A stretch of 5,693 nt of DNA from Armatimonadota bacterium (GTDB lineage Bacteria > Armatimonadota > Armatimonadia > Armatimonadales > Armatimonadaceae). The first letter of the stretch is position 1; each line of letters begins with the position of its first letter. The stretch spans positions 1 through 5,693 of the forward strand of contig JACMIU010000389.1 in assembly GCA_014380985.1 (NCBI GenBank), read 5' to 3'. This document shows, piece after piece, positions 5,011 to 5,693 of the stretch. Below the pieces are notes generated by a model. It was not told the origin of the DNA. It ran no database searches and saw only the letters and a program-made list of their open reading frames with translations. The translations under genes were made by a program, and so were the position numbers.

Positions 5011-5693
5011 CTTTAGCCACTGATACCACTATCACCCGCAACGGCGCGGGAACGTCTCCCGACGCCGACGAACTGACCCCGGCGAATGTGTACGCGCCGA
5101 GCCACGCCGCCTCGACCCTGACGCAAACGCCGCTCGCACCGGGCGAGTTTAACCGCGTCGCCGGACTGGTGACGACCAACTTGGAGCGCGTTATCAAGGG
5201 CAAACCGGAAAGCATCCGACTGCTTTTAATCGCCATGCTCGCGGGCGGTCATGCGCTTCTGGAGGATGTGCCGGGAACCGGGAAAACCACGCTCGCCAAA
5301 TCGCTGGCGCGTTCGATTGACGGCACGTTTCGCCGGATTCAGTTCACGCCCGACCTGCTTCCCGCCGACATCACCGGGAGCAGTTTCTACAAGCCGCAGG
5401 AAGGCGTATTCGAGTTTCGGGAGGGACCGGTTTTCTCGAACATTCTGCTCGCCGACGAAATCAACCGCACGTCGCCGCGAACGCAGTCCGCGCTTCTCGA
5501 AGTGATGAGCGAAAATCAGGTCACGATTGAGGGGATGCGCCGCGATTTGCCGCAACCGTTTTTCGTGGTGGCGACGCAAAACCCGTCGGAACATGCCGGA
5601 ACGTACCCGCTCCCGGAGGCGCAATTAGACAGGTTCGCGCTTCGTTTGACGCTCGGCTACCCGGATATGGAATCGGAGGTCGAAATCCTGTAC
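5007..5693 (+). CDS. MoxR-family AAA+ ATPase, 3' truncated
   Basis: The first 229 residues of a MoxR ATPase, a chaperone-like AAA+ protein that remodels partner proteins, commonly VWA or DUF58 proteins. About 45 residues of Thr/Ala/Pro-rich N-terminal extension precede the core, which starts near GEFNRVAGLVTTNLERVIKG. Walker A is EDVPGTGKTT (86-95), Walker B ILLADEINR (146-154), sensor 1 VVATQNP (187-193), and the arginine-bearing motif EAQLDRF (204-210). These are all canonical, so ATP hydrolysis is expected. The start is the ATG at 5007, overlapping the vapC stop. No Shine-Dalgarno sequence is visible, so translation probably depends on coupling to vapC. The lid domain and remainder lie beyond the right edge, where a DUF58 gene would be the usual next neighbour. 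Confidence 0.95.
   Translation, partial: MTLATDTTITRNGAGTSPDADELTPANVYAPSHAASTLTQTPLAPGEFNRVAGLVTTNLERVIKGKPESIRLLLIAMLAGGHALLEDVPGTGKTTLAKSLARSIDGTFRRIQFTPDLLPADITGSSFYKPQEGVFEFREGPVFSNILLADEINRTSPRTQSALLEVMSENQVTIEGMRRDLPQPFFVVATQNPSEHAGTYPLPEAQLDRFALRLTLGYPDMESEVEILY

Noticed and set aside
5226..5624. Open frame of 132 codons on the - strand
   Set aside because: It is opposite the MoxR ATPase Walker A and B region, and is Arg-rich with no motif.

Overview
This is a GC-rich bacterial window (roughly 60% G+C by eye) with dense, overlapping genes. It carries five protein-coding genes plus one compact divergent regulatory region. No rRNA, tRNA, CRISPR array or transposase gene is visible. The phylum cannot be fixed from this sequence. 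The PAS plus RsbW-like ATPase protein and the general style recall environmental phyla such as Armatimonadota, but that is only an impression.

Layout. (1) Bases 1-950, + strand: the 3' part of purF, amidophosphoribosyltransferase, cut by the left edge. It keeps the PRPP-binding loop and all four cysteines expected of the [4Fe-4S] type. (2) Bases 947-1900, - strand: a 317-residue PAS plus GHKL-ATPase regulator without a histidine phosphoacceptor domain. It meets purF tail to tail, with the two stop codons interleaved in CTAA. (3) Bases 1901-2134: a divergent intergenic region dominated by a perfect 31-bp inverted repeat (2026-2056 and 2091-2121) around a 34-bp spacer. (4) Bases 2135-4273, + strand: a 712-residue membrane-anchored transglutaminase-like protein of the DUF3488/TgpA type, with its Cys-His-Asp triad. 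(5) Bases 4270-4527 and 4531-5010: a VapBC-type toxin-antitoxin pair, lower in G+C than its neighbours. (6) Bases 5007-5693: the start of a MoxR-family AAA+ ATPase, cut by the right edge.

How the parts fit. Transglutaminase and MoxR ATPase genes are classic neighbours, usually with a DUF58 gene, which may lie beyond the right edge. Here a complete toxin-antitoxin pair sits between them. It is joined by an ATGA start/stop overlap on each side, so the four genes read as one translationally coupled unit. Removing the bases from one ATGA to the other would leave the transglutaminase stop overlapping the moxR-type start in the same ATGA. The cassette therefore looks like a cleanly tolerated insertion.

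The most unusual structures are this seamless toxin-antitoxin cassette, the large perfect inverted repeat that gives two divergent genes nearly the same upstream sequence, and an abrupt change in base composition inside purF near 670-790.
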